DNA of 64,000 nucleotides from Psettodes erumei (lineage: Eukaryota > Chordata > Actinopteri > Pleuronectiformes > Psettodidae), in contig JAFBJZ010000512.1 in the NCBI GenBank assembly GCA_016785225.1, positions 3,075,001 through 3,139,000 of the forward strand, given 5' to 3'. Positions 48,413 to 61,309 of this stretch are shown here, in pieces. The translations under genes and the position numbers were made by a program. The notes under the pieces were generated by a model, which saw nothing but the letters and a program-made list of their open reading frames with translations, had not been told where the DNA came from and ran no database searches. The stretch's first letter is position 1. Every line of letters begins with the position of its first letter.

Positions 48413-49375
48413 GCTGCAGGCCAAGGCTCTCATGGCTTTCAACTGGGGAGGTTTTGCATTTGAACAGCACATTCTAAAACATAAGAAACATATGACATGA
48501 CGGTTACAGCGGTGGTGGCACCACGGGCTCCAATATCTACCTGTACAGTACGCGCTGCATGCAATTAGTTTTCGAAACTTCAGCTATGATGGTTTGATTC
48601 TGCGAAACCCTGCCTTACATTAAGCAGAGTTTCGTTCATATTTATTGTCAAGATATAAGAGAAAAAATCTGAAAAAATGTTTTCATAGAGACTAAAATAT
48701 AGTCAGGCACTTGTTGCACGTATTGTTCATGGACCCGACTTCATCTTAACTATGCCATAAGTGCAGCCAAGCACAGATACTGGAAACAATGTAAAACATT
48801 TTAAGCAACTTCACACCTATGACAAGTGGTACTGATTTCCTCAGCAAGACATGTGGAATGAGTCCTGACTCGGACTGTAAACTGACGGAGAATATCAGGT
48901 ACTAGCTGTAACGTGGGGCAAGGTGGACGCGGAGGCAGATGTTCGACCATGGACTTGAACAATGCTCACTTTCAGAACGCTTCACAGAGTATTACGCATG
49001 ACACGTTTCCCAGACCTCCGGGATGCACGAACGTAAGTGGCACTGCATGTAAACAGGACAACAAGAGAACCCCACAGGGCAGCTTTAAATGTGAGCGTAG
49101 GAGACAGGTTTGCCAGCTCTGGTTTCGTTCATTTCACGAAAGGCGGTGAAACAGAGAAGGGTCGCCGGTGACGCCGCCAGGAGATCATTCAGTTAAAGGG
49201 GGTTCAGTTAGATCAGCCGCACAGACCTGGGATCCCTGGTGTCCAATAACAGTATAAATGTTTTAATACCTCAGACTGTGAACGGCTTCCAGGCCATTGT
49301 TCCCTATTTTAAGATATCGTATTCATAAAGAACAATCGTTTCTGAACACATGCACTAATTCAACATTCAGCCCCG
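48413..49375. other. spacer, no gene seen
   Basis: No exon or repeat family recognised. Confidence 0.45.
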
Positions 49376-49379
49376 CTCC

Positions 49380-49965
49380 GAAGGTCAGGCCTTAACGGCT
49401 TTAACAGAGAAAAAATGGAAATATGTCGACCTGTTGAAATCTCTGACTTTAGATTAGCGCTTTGTGTCCGATTAGCGTGTTCTCACGTGCGCAGAGCCAC
49501 GGGGAGCGGAGGCGATGCCACTTAAAAGCTACATTGTTCTGCAGAGTGAACATGTCAATCCTAATTCTTTTAGCCGCAGTTAACAACCCATCAGCAAACT
49601 GGCAGTCGCAGATTGAACACTGGTTGAGCCTTAGTTCTGAGCCGAGATCTTCCTGAGGCGTTACGCCAGGGTGTCATCCTCTAATACCGTGATCTAGACA
49701 GAGGGAGGATCCACAACAGGGAGATATTGGACACATTGTCAGCACTGCGCTCGCTCCTTCACCCTTAAATGACCGAATATGAGCTGGTTAATCAGCTCCG
49801 CTTGAGGCTAGCAAGGTGATACGGGTCTTCCCCCTATCTGCGACCGCCGCAAAGGGGCCTATGCTCGCCCCCCTTCGGTGAGACCAACGAGATGGGAGGG
49901 ACTCCTCGGGGGGCTGTAAGAAGACATCACCTCCACCCCTCTATTAAATCATCCTTCTTCTTTAT
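49380..49965. promoter_or_regulatory. candidate CNE, possibly two modules
   Basis: The left part (to about 49650) has 'ccgattagcgtgttctc', 'gtcaatcctaattctttt' and 'ccgcagttaacaaccc'. The right part is CpG-richer, with 'ctggttaatcagctcc' around 49782 and 'tattaaatcatcc'. No simple repeats. Confidence 0.4.
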
Positions 49966-50239
49966 GAGCTGTGTCCTGATGGGCCGGCAGACGGACGGCT
50001 AAAGGCCAGCCGTGCCACTTGGGTGCCTCCAGAAGGAGAGCAAGCGAGCGGAAGGGGCAGTTAGTGGCACAAGCAACTGTACAGCCACCCATCCATTCAC
50101 TCACACAGACACACACACACATCTGAGCCAAAATAATCATAGGGGTCTTCCCTGCGACTGCTTATACCGAAGGCTTGTGCTTGCTCACTTACTCAAGAAA
50201 GCCAAGAGACTCTGCAAAAGGGTAAAAGTCGAGTAAGTG

Positions 50240-52245
50240 GACTTTGAGTGAAGATTGTGTGGAAGTCAAGACAAATCATTCCTGCTCAAGTGAAAAATCC
50301 TGTGTTGTATGCCTAATAATTTCCAATACAAATTATCGTGATAAAACAATTTGAAAAATATAATCAAGTATAACAAACTGAAAAAGTTTGCCTGGTTTCC
50401 TTGGAACCATAAGTCATCATCCACCTATTGTGCCTTTTTTCAGTTTGAAAATTTTTTGGGGGGTGTGGGGGACTCAGACTTGTTAACCCAGCATTTCTAA
50501 ACTGTTGTCATGTTATACATGTAATTGGTGGCTTTATATGGTACGATTAAAGAGTGAGCGCTGCATGATAAAAGATGAAACGCAAACGATGAAGAAAAAA
50601 CAACGAGCAGCATCAACTTAAGGTGTCAACGGTAAAAGTGTGTCAGTAAGAAATTTCGTGAACATGAGTAGGTATGCATGTTTGTGCGTGTGTGTGTGTG
50701 TGTGTGCATGTGTGTCCCCATGCACGCGTGTGCGTGCGCGCACGGGGGGGGGCAGCCCCAGGCCGAGCAGCTGTGAGCAGATGTCAGTGTAAGTGAGCGA
50801 GGGACTTGGGAGAGAGAAAGAAACGTGGCTGGGCCAACCCTCTAATTTACGCATGAGTGGCGCTGCACCGCCGATATTTACATTTAAATTGATGTTTCAG
50901 ATACTTAATTAAAGACGAGGACTGGGCTCTTCTGGTCGGCGGCAGGCTCTTCCTCATCTTCCTCCTCCTCGGCAGAGTGCACAGACTGCTCACTGGAACC
51001 TGCAGCACTTCCCTGAGCCCTGTCAACAGCATTTCACTGGAGGCCAGTTAGTGACAATGCACCCTATTTTGCCTCTATGGTAATTTTCAGAGTGCAATAT
51101 TGAATACACAATGCCCCCTGGTGGTTTATGCCACCAGCCCATGTGCAACCACAATGCAACTCTTCCCTCTGTCCTGCGGTCTGTGTAGAGTGACAGTAGA
51201 TGGACACATACTGACACAGTGGTGTGAGTCAGGCAGTTGTTGCAGAGGTTCGTGTTGGAATAGGATGTGGGGGTTGCTAATGTCAAACCATAACATCAAA
51301 AGTAGTGATGGTTTAGAAGAGTCCGATGAAACCTTTGTGTTGTTGTTATGTAAAAGTACAAAGGATAAAGGTGAGGAATTTTCAATTTGGAAAGATTTTT
51401 TTTATGTTTTAAAAGCTTCCAAGCCAGATTTTGTATATTACATATGTATTTGTTTCGTACTTTTTTGACTCAAAATGACAAGCATTCAGTGTTTGCCCCA
51501 GAGTCCAGTTATGTCAGAGTGAAAAAAAACTAAAAATAAATTTAAACTATTTTTAAACAATACTACTGGTAAAACCCAAAAAGCATCAAATGCATCCATC
51601 AGGATTGAGCTTGCAAATTTGTCACTTGCACTGTAACCTTTAGCCACTTTAACGTTAGATCCCACAGATTTCCTGATACAAACAATGTTGAAAGAGTTCT
51701 GTAAATCAACTGGACTTAAGATTTTTATTTTTTTTTAAATCTCAACCTGAGCATCTGAACATCTGGACCTTGACAATGAACTGGATGACTGAGAATCTAC
51801 ATAGATATGTTATGATACAAACACTATTTTTTTAAGGTGCAAATACTTCCCATTCATGTGTCCAGTCCTGTCTTTCTTTTCTTTTTAGAGTTAAACATCA
51901 TTGTATGTGACGTGCCAAGTGACTGCAGATGAAAATTAGGTGCTAAGGTACAATGCATGGAATGAATGTAATTTTTTTAGGTTTCACAGCTGCATTCGTA
52001 TTTGGAAGCGTGTTTTATGTTTGGCGGAAAATTCAGATTGATTTGCAAAGTCTGCACTGCTGTTTCCTCGCCACAATAATAACACACAGACAAAAGTAGG
52101 TGCAGACTTAATCTTGGTCGTGATGGATTACACAACAACTGCAAGTAAAGTATAGCTGACTTGTAGTAACTGGGTTAAATCGATGTTGACTCCCCTTTTT
52201 TGTTCCGCTTTGGTCTCCACCAATTCCTGGGGACAATAAACATCT
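50240..52245. other. AT-rich spacer, no gene seen
   Basis: A short TG tract (about 50685-50715) lies next to alternating purine-pyrimidine GTGCGTGCGCGCAC, a possible Z-DNA stretch, at about 50730-50743. No exon recognised. Confidence 0.5.
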
Positions 52246-52254
52246 GGCTTTTGT

Positions 52255-53180
52255 ATCCAACTTGATTTGTAACCTGTTATGTGATGCCGTCGGCCCAGTC
52301 AGTCAGCAGACCCAGCTCCAGCCCGGGCTGGTGCTTGTATTCGTTCACTGTAACGTTTCCTAATGGCTGAACAGTGACACTGCTCTGTATTAACAGGGTC
52401 TCCAACGAGGCCCCTGTCCTAGTGCAGTGGCACTCCAGTCCTGATGAACCGTACTCCCAACATGCTTGGCTGTCCTCGCCGGGGCCCTCGGAGGGGCCGT
52501 CTGACTGCCCACAGGCCAACTCCTCTCCACCACTTGCTCCCAAACAGCCTTTTAATAGGTTTTAAAAGAGGGTTATTAACATCACCTGCTAATTATGTTA
52601 AGGACCTAATTAGGGAATGAGAAAAAAGGCCTTTTTGTCTAATTAGGTTTTCTTTCTAAGTACACTGATAACCAAGGGAATGCCGAGATCTCCGTAGAAA
52701 TGAGTGTGCAATGAGCCGGTGAGAGGATGCTTCAGAAAAAGAGTTAACCCTTTCATCAGAGCCCCGACTCTATTAACAAGCCACTGGCAGAGTGCAATTA
52801 CCACCCAAATCGTTTATTTGGGACGTGTTTATCTGGAGTGGGAGTCTGCATCATTTAGCGCATTATAAACTCAATAGTAGCTTCATTAGCGATTACAGTC
52901 GGTGGGTGGTATTACCTGCCTGATATCCGACTGCAGCCTGATGATATCAGCTCCCGCCGCTGAATTACAAGGCAGGGACCTAATTTTTCAGCCTGCACCG
53001 CTCTATCCTCGCTGTTTCCTCCACTCAAGTGCTACCCAGCCGGTGTACTGCCAGCAGCACTTCACTGGGCCTTCAGCTGCAACATGGGAATGGGAAGAGA
53101 CAACATACAACGGCTTAATCACAAAGCAGGAGCAAGAGATGCTGGAGCATGGAGTGGGCCTGTAACAGAGGAGTTATGTG
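52255..53180. promoter_or_regulatory. strong candidate CNE block
   Basis: Over 900 bp free of simple repeats. The left part is GC-rich. The middle (52.58-52.65 kb) holds three TAATTA cores at 52590, 52607 and 52640, with two perfect palindromes. The right part has 'cattatttgggacg'-like AT cores, 'cttcattagcgattac' and 'ctgatatcagc'. The block may consist of several adjacent enhancers. The 88-codon and 87-codon frames here show no domain and I do not call them genes. Confidence 0.5.
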
Positions 53181-54425
53181 ATATTACGGCCTGGTCTGAT
53201 CAAAGTTTGCAACACGACTGTGGTGTCTTATTATGCAGATATCAGGCAGAATATCTGTGAGGAAGTGAGGCTGTATAGGGCAGATAGAGTATAGTGAGCC
53301 ACATTCTCATTATTAATCTTAACCAAAAATTATTAAAAGTATCAACTACAGATCTCTTAAAATCTGTTTATGTTAAAAATGAGACACCTAATGAGCATGA
53401 AAGATCAATTTTGATCTCCGAGACAAGTCGGTCAACTTTTTTGTTGGCATCACTTAATCTTCATGTCACTTTTTCAAATGTTTGTGTGCCTATCGAGTAA
53501 TTATATAAAAGAAATACAGCATACAATACAGAAACCTATAATATATATATGTTTTGAAGAGTATAACACAATGAAAAAACACACAATGGTAACACAGCAA
53601 TGGTCAAAATTAAAAACAAAAACGGAAAAAGAAACTGTACACTAACCAAGAGAAATATACATATATATTTCTTATATGTAGCTATGTTGAAATAATTGTG
53701 CACAAATATTGTCATTATTGCCAATAAGTGATTTAAGATGTTAGCTGGTAAGAAATCAACCCCAGTCCAAATGTTTGTTTGTGTAAATTCAATATGAGCT
53801 ACAGAGTGGAGTCACGTCATACACAGACTGGTTTGCTAATGCCTGAAACTAATATACTAATATTGTTTTTAGTTTACCTATTTTTTTTTTATTCGTTATC
53901 ATATAAAAATGTTAAATCAGTTTGGAACTGCAATTAAGCTCCTGAAAACAATATTAAAAGAGAATAATAATAATATTAAATAAATAAAAAGAAAGGGTAG
54001 ACAATTTATTTCAAGTAAAGTTAATGAACCACTGATGCCACTGATGTCAACTAAAAAGTGGAAGCACAGCCCACTTCCAGGTTAATCTGTCCGAGCCAGG
54101 GACATTTTGTTACTGCCTTTCTGAGACTAATCTGGTCAGTGTCTCATTTAACTCTGCACAGGTTCCCTCAGATAACTAAGTAAGTAATCAAACAAACCTT
54201 TTCCATCATTTCACTCACAGGCTGATCACAGTGCCGTTAAAGAAAACTAAGCGTAAAGTTTCCTCACTGATTCTGTGACAAGAGTTCACATGAGCCCGGG
54301 CCTGACATCATTAAAGGTCAGCACGTCATCTCTTCCAGGTGCCGGGAAAGCAAATGGGTCAGTGATGGCGGTAAAGATAGGAGGGTAACGAGGAATGAAA
54401 ACGAGCTAGTGAGACGCCTCCGGCC
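53181..54425. other. AT-rich spacer, no gene seen
   Basis: Very AT-rich, especially 53.3-54.0 kb. No exon or repeat family recognised. Confidence 0.55.
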
Positions 54426-54439
54426 GCTTCGCGACGGGA

Positions 54440-54740
54440 GTCAAGTGTTGGGAACCCACGGCAGCACTTCCTGTGTGATTACATGTTTAATTTACTTCAC
54501 ATCTCAAAAATTGTCTGCTATGACAGAGCCAATTTACAATGATCCCCGTGTGAGTGTCAGGCAAACGAAAGGAAGGCTGCAATGAAATCCCTCCCCACAG
54601 CCTCTAATGGAATCTCAATGAACCCCCGAGCCAGCGGGTCCGGGAGAGCAGACAGCCCCGCCATTAGAGCCAAGGACCCGCTTTAGCTGCACACCTCTCG
54701 CCTCGGCCCGTCTGTTATTATCGCTTCATTCTCCCAGGGT
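54440..54740. promoter_or_regulatory. candidate CNE
   Basis: Contains 'gtgattacatgtttaattt', 'gccaatttacaatgatcc', 'cctctaatgg', 'gccattagagcc' and 'gttattatcgcttcatt'. 'ctctaatgg' and 'ccattagag' are reverse complements about 60 bp apart. No simple repeats. Confidence 0.45.
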
Positions 54741-54847
54741 GAAACGCGGCTGAGCTGAAAGCAGGAGGAAAAAAAAAGGGGAGGTTCCTCCACCTTAGAC
54801 CTGTGTACCTTGACATTTACTGCTTCAAGTTGAGTTTTTTTTCTGCT

Positions 54848-54877
54848 TGTGTGTGTGTGTATGTGTGTATGAATGTA

Positions 54878-54924
<47 letters not shown>
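54848..54924. repeat. (TG)n microsatellite, interrupted
   Basis: TG and TATG units, then an uninterrupted TG run. The minus-strand threonine/histidine frame across it is spurious. Confidence 0.96.
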
Positions 54925-54927
<3 letters not shown>

Positions 54928-55259
54928 GGGCGGGGGCAAATAGCAGCTCTTTAAATTGACAGAGCTGGACACTGTGTTTAAACTGATAGCTGATCACCAG
55001 TCTGGCCCTGATGTCCAATCTTGATTCCAAATAGACAAGCAAAGCATAGATATTGCACATGGTAAGTGTCTATCTAGCTGTCATTTTAAAGCAAGGTTTA
55101 AAAAAAAAAAAAGAGAAAGAAAGGAGAAAAAAATTCCATCTGCAAAACATTATTCAAACCATTTTGAGGTTCCGCATCTTGGGAAATTTCAGGTCAAATT
55201 GCAGAGCTGCGATTGAAGGTTTGCGCTCTTATCTCAAAGTCATAAACATATTGTCTTAC

Positions 55260-55600
55260 ACGAGTCCCGCCTTCCACCAAATTCAATCCTGGAATATGCA
55301 AATGTAGGGCCGCCAATGGAACGGGAGCAATACATATGCTAATTCAGTGCCGTTTAAACACAGGCTTCCCATTCAAACTGAGCAGACTTGAACTTTTTGC
55401 AGCCACGTTACGGTGCTCCACAAGGACATTATTCGTCCAATTGCAAATCACACTTATAAATTAATTTGATTACAATAATCGGGTCCTGCCACCCTCAGCC
55501 TACATTATGTAAAGTAACAATTTTGCAAATACAGCCTGCGTTTTGATGCGCATTTCTCCTTTTCAGCGTCATCTAACAATTTAAAGTTGTAGCCTGTCAT
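55260..55600. promoter_or_regulatory. strong candidate CNE with clustered octamer-like sites
   Basis: Evenly composed, with ATGCAAAT at 55296-55303, ATGCTAAT at 55336-55343, ATTGCAAAT at 55440-55448 and TTGCAAAT at 55523-55530. 'ataaattaatttgattac' lies between them. The concentration of POU-type sites with homeodomain cores is typical of neural or pluripotency enhancers bound by POU3F/POU5F and SOX proteins. The binding is inferred. Confidence 0.5.
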
Positions 55601-57325
55601 TATGCTTTAGGAATAGATTTTAATGAAATCACAATACTAAAATATTAAAAGTCAGTGAAGACTAAGACTGAGTTTTAGTTCCCGGTAAGTTTGGAGTGCA
55701 GAGTTCTCCTGCAGAATTTCTGTTCTGCTTAGGTTGCAAACTTCAAAAGTTCATGTTCAGAGGATAATCTATTATTCATAGCGCTATAGATTTAAAAGAA
55801 AGAGATAATAATAAGAGGAAGAGGAAGTGCAGAATATTCGCTCTACTAAACAGTGAACACGGTGTATAGGTTCAATCGAAATGTGCCATCCTCGGTCTTG
55901 TTCGGCTGTTGTTATTTTCCTTCATTTTTTGTGTAGAAATGAACTGAAGGAGTGAGGTTTGATATTTCTCAAATGCATCTGCAGAGGTTCAAAGGCTGGT
56001 GAAAACAAGTCGAATTTCAATATGTGCGTCAAAACAGAGTTCTTAGTTTCTGAACTGTCCATATATTTTCATGCTGAACATGAAGACATTCCAATGTTAA
56101 AAGATCCAAGGCCAAAACCCACAGTACTTGTTATGTGAAAAAATGAAAAATGCATTATAAAGTTCAACTCAAGCCAATGTGAGGCTTCAGAAGTCTGAGC
56201 TGGAGTTAGTCCCTGTTACTCTGCCCCAGTGCGGATCAGCAAGGAAACAGTGTCCAGTGAGGTTGAACACATCATGGTACTCGTGAAAAAAAGGCTGTGA
56301 GGGCTCATTTTGAACCCTGCTGTTTTGCTACAAAACCACGTATTAAATCTTTGAAAAACATTTACTTTCTCGCATTCGCTTAACTTTCAGTTTGACTGAT
56401 GACCATCGGTGCACAAATTCCAAATGGATCTCTGTAGAAAATGGGTACAGTTTCTTTCTGTTTCTACACTATTTGGACAATGAGACCTGGATGAAAACAA
56501 ATCGAGCCATGATACATTTACAGAAAATGCATAATGTACGGGTGGAAACTGTGGTCACTTTGAAAATGACAACACCATAAAATCTACTTTTAGAAAACTC
56601 AAATGACTAACATGCAGTAAACAAAGGACAGTAAAGGATCGATTCCCTGGTCGATTTATGAGCTAAAACGTGTGTTTAAATGAACAATATCTAAAAGTAA
56701 TAATATACTCATAATTTAGCATTATATATAATAAAGCAGGTTTGTGAATCGTTGGTTGATCAATGAGAGGCAAGTACACCTAATGGATGATAATAAAGGA
56801 ATAGTATTTGAAAGAAAATTTTAAAAAATAACAACAACCCTAACTCAGCCACCGCTATTGCATTTTCCACCGAGAACCGACTCTACATCATCTTTCAGGG
56901 ATTGTTCAACTCCCACAGTGACCTACTTCGGTTCCACAAACACAACGCTGAATATGGCACCTCTAAATCTGGTTTAATAATGAGACATGCATTACGTCTG
57001 TCCTGTTCCTGCCACGTCTGCCGCCACCACCGTCCACTGACGGCTCCGCAGTGCGGCTCTCCTCCCCGAACCTGCTGTGGAACCAGCCTGAACACGTTCC
57101 TGTCTGCTGCGCGGAGCCGTACTTAACAGAGAACACAGCCCATTCCCTCGGGGGTGAGGGTTGGCGGGTGGGGGGATGGTGGTGGTGGTGGTGGGGGCAG
57201 CAGGAAGGGTGCTGGGTGTTTACTGTTTGCAGATGCCGACCCCGGCTGCAGAGAGACAAGATGAATTTGACAGCTAATGTAAAAATAACAGACAATCATA
57301 AATCAAGGAAGCAGGCATCGTGAGT
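55601..57325. other. AT-rich spacer ending in a GC-richer stretch, no gene seen
   Basis: The stretch 56.9-57.3 kb is GC-richer with open frames on both strands, none with a recognisable domain. Confidence 0.45.
57150..57196 (+). repeat. G-quadruplex-type motif followed by (GGT)n
   Basis: G runs of 5, 3, 3 and 6 at 57150-57175, then GGT repeats to about 57196. Confidence 0.72.
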
Positions 57326-57329
57326 CGAT

Positions 57330-57540
57330 GATGAGAGTTAATCAATACAGGCCTGACTTTGCCATTGTGCGAAATGGCACTCCATTTATTACAGGGGGGA
57401 CTTGGAGGAGAAACATTATTCATATTAGAGTATGCACACGCTGGTGGGAGAGAGGCAGAGGGAGTGCTGGGTGAGGGAGCTGCTTAGTCATTGCACTGCT
57501 GGTGCAAAGGGCCTGCATTTAAAGCAGGACTTGACCCCGA
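57330..57540. promoter_or_regulatory. candidate CNE
   Basis: Contains 'gttaatcaatacagg', 'ccatttattacagg', 'cattattcatattagag' and a near-palindrome 'cctgcatttaaagcagg' near 57510. No simple repeats. Enhancer-like texture. Confidence 0.45.
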
Positions 57541-58555
57541 AACGAGAAGTTTACTCAACCTCATTTAGTTTGTAAAAACACAACTGATGATTAAATGTCC
57601 GCGCAGCGAGAGCTGCTTCCCGTCAGTCTTCTCCCAAACAGGCAAAGCGAAGCGTCTAAGATGGGGCAGTAAAATGACCAAAGGATTTATTCCAACGCCC
57701 GCTGCAATAAATTGAAACTGTGTGGGGAGTCTGGTGAAGTCAACTAAGGGCTGTTCAGAAGCTCAAACACTTCGGTGAGAACCCGCCTTGAAAAATGAAG
57801 AAAAGAAAACATCGTCCTGTATTCAAGCGCTGGGCACTTGAATATGAGAAAAAAAATTGTTTTGGGTTTTTTTTTTTTGGAGGTTAATGTCAGTGTCAAA
57901 AGTATCACTGCACAGCGTTGAACGACGAGCTCAACTTCATGCAACGGTTAGCATATGTCATCTGTAATCAGCATCCACAATCACCCCCCAACACACACAC
58001 AAACACACATTTTAAACACCGTATTTAGAGTTTCCGGAGTATCTGTTCCTTTTGGAGGGTTGAGCCAGATGCAGAGGTGGGAACAAGAGATTACAGACAG
58101 CTCTCTGGCACACAGGCTGATTTGAGTGGCTGTGGCTGGCCTCTGGGGAAATCGGACCTTAGGAGTGGGGCTTCTGATTTACTCCAGGCCCTGGCATGTC
58201 TCGCTGATGAGCTCCAGGCAGTTCGAGCCCCATGTGGGGATTGGCTCTGACCAATATGTTCCCTTCCACTCAAAAGGACAAGGCTAATGTGCTACAACCC
58301 AGGCCCGACGCCCCCTTGACACCCCTCAGCAAAACCCCCTTTCCACCTTCATTTAAGACTCTCTCTATCTCACCTGACTCGCCTCTCCCGTTGCCTCCTC
58401 CTCTCCTTCATATCAGAGCCCCTGTATCTGTCGCCACCTCCCTCTCAGCCTCGCTCATATCAGGACCCCTTTTTCCCATCTTCGCCTCTCCTCGCTTTCG
58501 CCTCTCTCATCCCTCTCCGCTGCTGCTTCCTGGTGCTGCAGTCATTTTTTCCCCC
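57541..58555. other. spacer, no gene seen
   Basis: A short CA tract lies near 57989-58009. The C/T-rich stretch at 58.3-58.55 kb gives a serine/proline-rich frame that I do not consider a gene. Confidence 0.45.
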
Positions 58556-58559
58556 ACCT

Positions 58560-58835
58560 GAGGCTCATTCCTAGGTGTAGGGGAATGTATGGCTTTATTT
58601 GTATGGCACCAGCGTTTTATTGGATTCCTATTGCTTCGGAACAGAGGTACCACATTCCAAATTCATCAAGGGCCAATTTAATTCAAAATTCATGAAGTGG
58701 GCATCCGTCAAGGTGCCGGCTCCAATGCGCTTTGTGTGGTCTCAGGGTGCCTCCTGTATGCATAGGAGACCATCAGTAACTCCAGTCCCATTTCCGTTCC
58801 TGATTAGAAACTACTGGGTGGTTTCCTTTGGCTCA
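58560..58835. promoter_or_regulatory. candidate CNE
   Basis: Contains 'gcgttttattggattcc', 'ggccaatttaattc', 'aaaattcatgaag' and 'cctgattagaaac'. No simple repeats until an A run near 58850. Confidence 0.42.
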
Positions 58836-59109
58836 ATACTGTATTTCAACAAAAAAAAAAAAAATACCTCATTGCTTCTTCTCATTGGCCGAGGAACACC
58901 ATCACACATGCCAGAGAGATCCAGTATCTCACAAGGCCTAACTCTTATCTACTGCAGTCAGTCACCAGTCGGGAGATGGCAAATTTTGAGTTGACATGGG
59001 AGATTTCTTGTTCTGTCATCATTCCATCACGCCACCAGTAAAGCTTTGTGTTTTACCCATTCCGCTATGTTAAAGCACTGCCTTTTCTTTTGCACATTTT
59101 CATACATGT

Positions 59110-59485
59110 GACTCTGTGATATTCGGTCCTCTCCAATTCCACACGCACTAACAGTGATCCATTATCGTGTTAATGACCTGCCAAGATTTTTGAGGTACGG
59201 TTCTTCACTCCCCTGTCGGAGCTTCTTTTTTTTTGTTCGTCTATATCTCCATACTGCCATCAGAAACTGCCCGCTTTGCAAGGTGAGAGAGCTCACTTGG
59301 GCAATTTATGGGCCCCTGATGGCTTCCTCGTGCAGTTTCAGCGAGCTAATATTTGGAGTTTTAATATGCATTAGGAGTTTCCTGGAGGCTGGCTGGACTG
59401 ATTCCGCTTCAAGGTACAAGGCAAGTCACCGACATGACAGACAGCTGGGAAGTTCAGTGAAGGTGGCGAAGCTTGGTGCCGCAAA
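59110..59485. promoter_or_regulatory. candidate CNE
   Basis: Contains 'gatccattatcgtgttaatg', 'gggcaatttatgggcc', 'gcgagctaatatttgg' and 'ttttaatatgcattagg'. A 112-codon plus-strand frame overlaps it but shows no recognisable domain. Enhancer-like texture. Confidence 0.45.
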
Positions 59486-60955
59486 TGTGTAGAGTTACAA
59501 TGACCATCTCAATCATTACAACGGGTTTATGGGTATGTGCTGTGTGTAATGTGGGTTGGCTTTTTTGAAGATTAAGATTTGGCTTAAGTTTTCAGGGTAC
59601 AAATAGGTTTACGTTTATGTCAAAGATAGTTCCCCATAGGGACAGCTGAAGACTGTGTGTGTGTGTGTGTGTGTGAGTGAAGTCAAATTAGTCAAAGGAT
59701 TTTTTAAAATAATAAACACTATCTGCTTAAAACCCAGTGTGGTCATATTTTCAAATGGGTTTACAAAGGGTAAGTAACCTTTGCTATCATAATTAGCTCA
59801 AATGAAATAATGCACATATTTTAAAAATAGGAAAATGCGCTTGCCAAAGTACAATTGATACAGTCTATATACTGTTGGCTTCAGTAATGAGTCAGAATTT
59901 CTGTAATGAGTCAATATATGATGATGTCAAGGAATGGTTATGAAGTACAACGCATTTCACTGCATCCCTGCTGCCACATATTGACGATACTCCATTCCAG
60001 GTTAACAAAGAGCTTTTGATAATGTAAACAAAATAACAACCACGCACTGTCATTCAGAAGAATCAAGGCTGCAGTTCTTGGGTAACCCTGGCTCCTATAA
60101 ATTATTGTATCCTATTAAACTAAATTTCAACTGCAAACAGAACAAATATACTGTAAACCATTTATCGTACAGACAAAAAAAAAAAACACTTGAAATGACT
60201 ACAGCATAAATAAACATATTTATTACAGTTGAAAAATTAAAAAAAAAATACAGCACAAGCTGGTTTAGTATGGAAAAACACACCCATTCAGCATCTCTGC
60301 TGCTGTTATTAAATTTAGCACTCACAGTTCAGTAGTAAATGAATGTACATAGTTTCTAGTGTTGTCAGACTATTGCAGTCAGTGCCCCTCAGTGTGTACG
60401 ATATTGAATAAACCTATAGACATTCTGAAAGAAATGATTGTATATTCAAAAACAGAACTAATATCTAATATAACCATAAAACTGAAACATTCATGTAGAC
60501 CACGACTCGACCTGGGAGAACAGCTGTATAATATTTCAAATGTTTGCCCCTAGTTTACAACCTGTGTAAGACACCGGGAGCGTGGGGTTTGAAAATTAAA
60601 CTTATGGACTGGAAAGGTCTAACTTAAATATGCTACCTTGTTGCATTATGGGAGCTGCAGGATGAAGCATGCGCCTTTTTTTCCAATTTGGTATTTTGTG
60701 TGTGTTTTATTTATCTATTTTATCTGATCTCTTGCAGTGGGAGCGCAAGACTAAATTGCTGGAGTGCCCACTTAAATCTCTACAGCTCAGTTTTTACGGG
60801 ATGTTACTTTACCCCTCCTAGGCGTACAGTAACTGTAGCTTCCTGTAGCTTAGTTGTAGTTTTCCTCAAAGTGCCCCTCTTTTTTTTCCCCAAAGTTTGT
60901 TTTTATTTCAAAATGCCATTTCCCCAATGATTATTTGATTTCATGAAGGTTTCCC
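59486..60955. other. AT-rich spacer, no gene seen
   Basis: Contains a TG microsatellite at 59653-59675. No exon or repeat family recognised. Confidence 0.5.
59653..59675. repeat. (TG)n microsatellite
   Basis: Uninterrupted TG run. Confidence 0.93.
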
Positions 60956-61014
60956 TCACGGAGAAGTCTTTATCGGTCAGTCGAAACAAAACAGAAGAGA
61001 TGCTTTGTGTGGTT

Positions 61015-61210
61015 GGAACGAGAAGACCACAAATCACAATACTGCTTCTGTCTTTTTAACCCGCAGTAATTTGGGTCTTTTGCTCTGTCTCCATCGTATC
61101 TCATTGCTGTGCATCTTACATTCCCTCTTTGCACCACTTGCCGGATTGCGGCGAGAGGACTGAAATATTCGGCGTTGAGCAAACTTCGATATCCAGTCAA
61201 GAGCTTTCAT
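61015..61210. promoter_or_regulatory. candidate CNE
   Basis: Evenly composed with 'aaatcacaatactgc', 'cgcagtaatttggg' and 'tgaaatattcggcg'. It is followed by a C-rich stretch. Confidence 0.38.
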
Positions 61211-61309
61211 CCCCCTTTCCCCTCAACCTCTCCCCCAAGCCCCTTCCTACCCGCCACCCGACTCTTTATCCCAACCGTCCCCCCTCGTTCTGACCTTCTG
61301 AGACCGCGC

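Noticed and set aside
58215..58235. B-box-like 'gttcgagcccc' suggesting a tRNA
   Set aside because: No matching acceptor stem or A box in the expected upstream 50-60 bases.
59270..59290. 'gcaaggtgagag' as a 5' splice site after an exon
   Set aside because: The 112-codon frame around it has no domain and the area looks like a CNE; the donor match alone is not enough.
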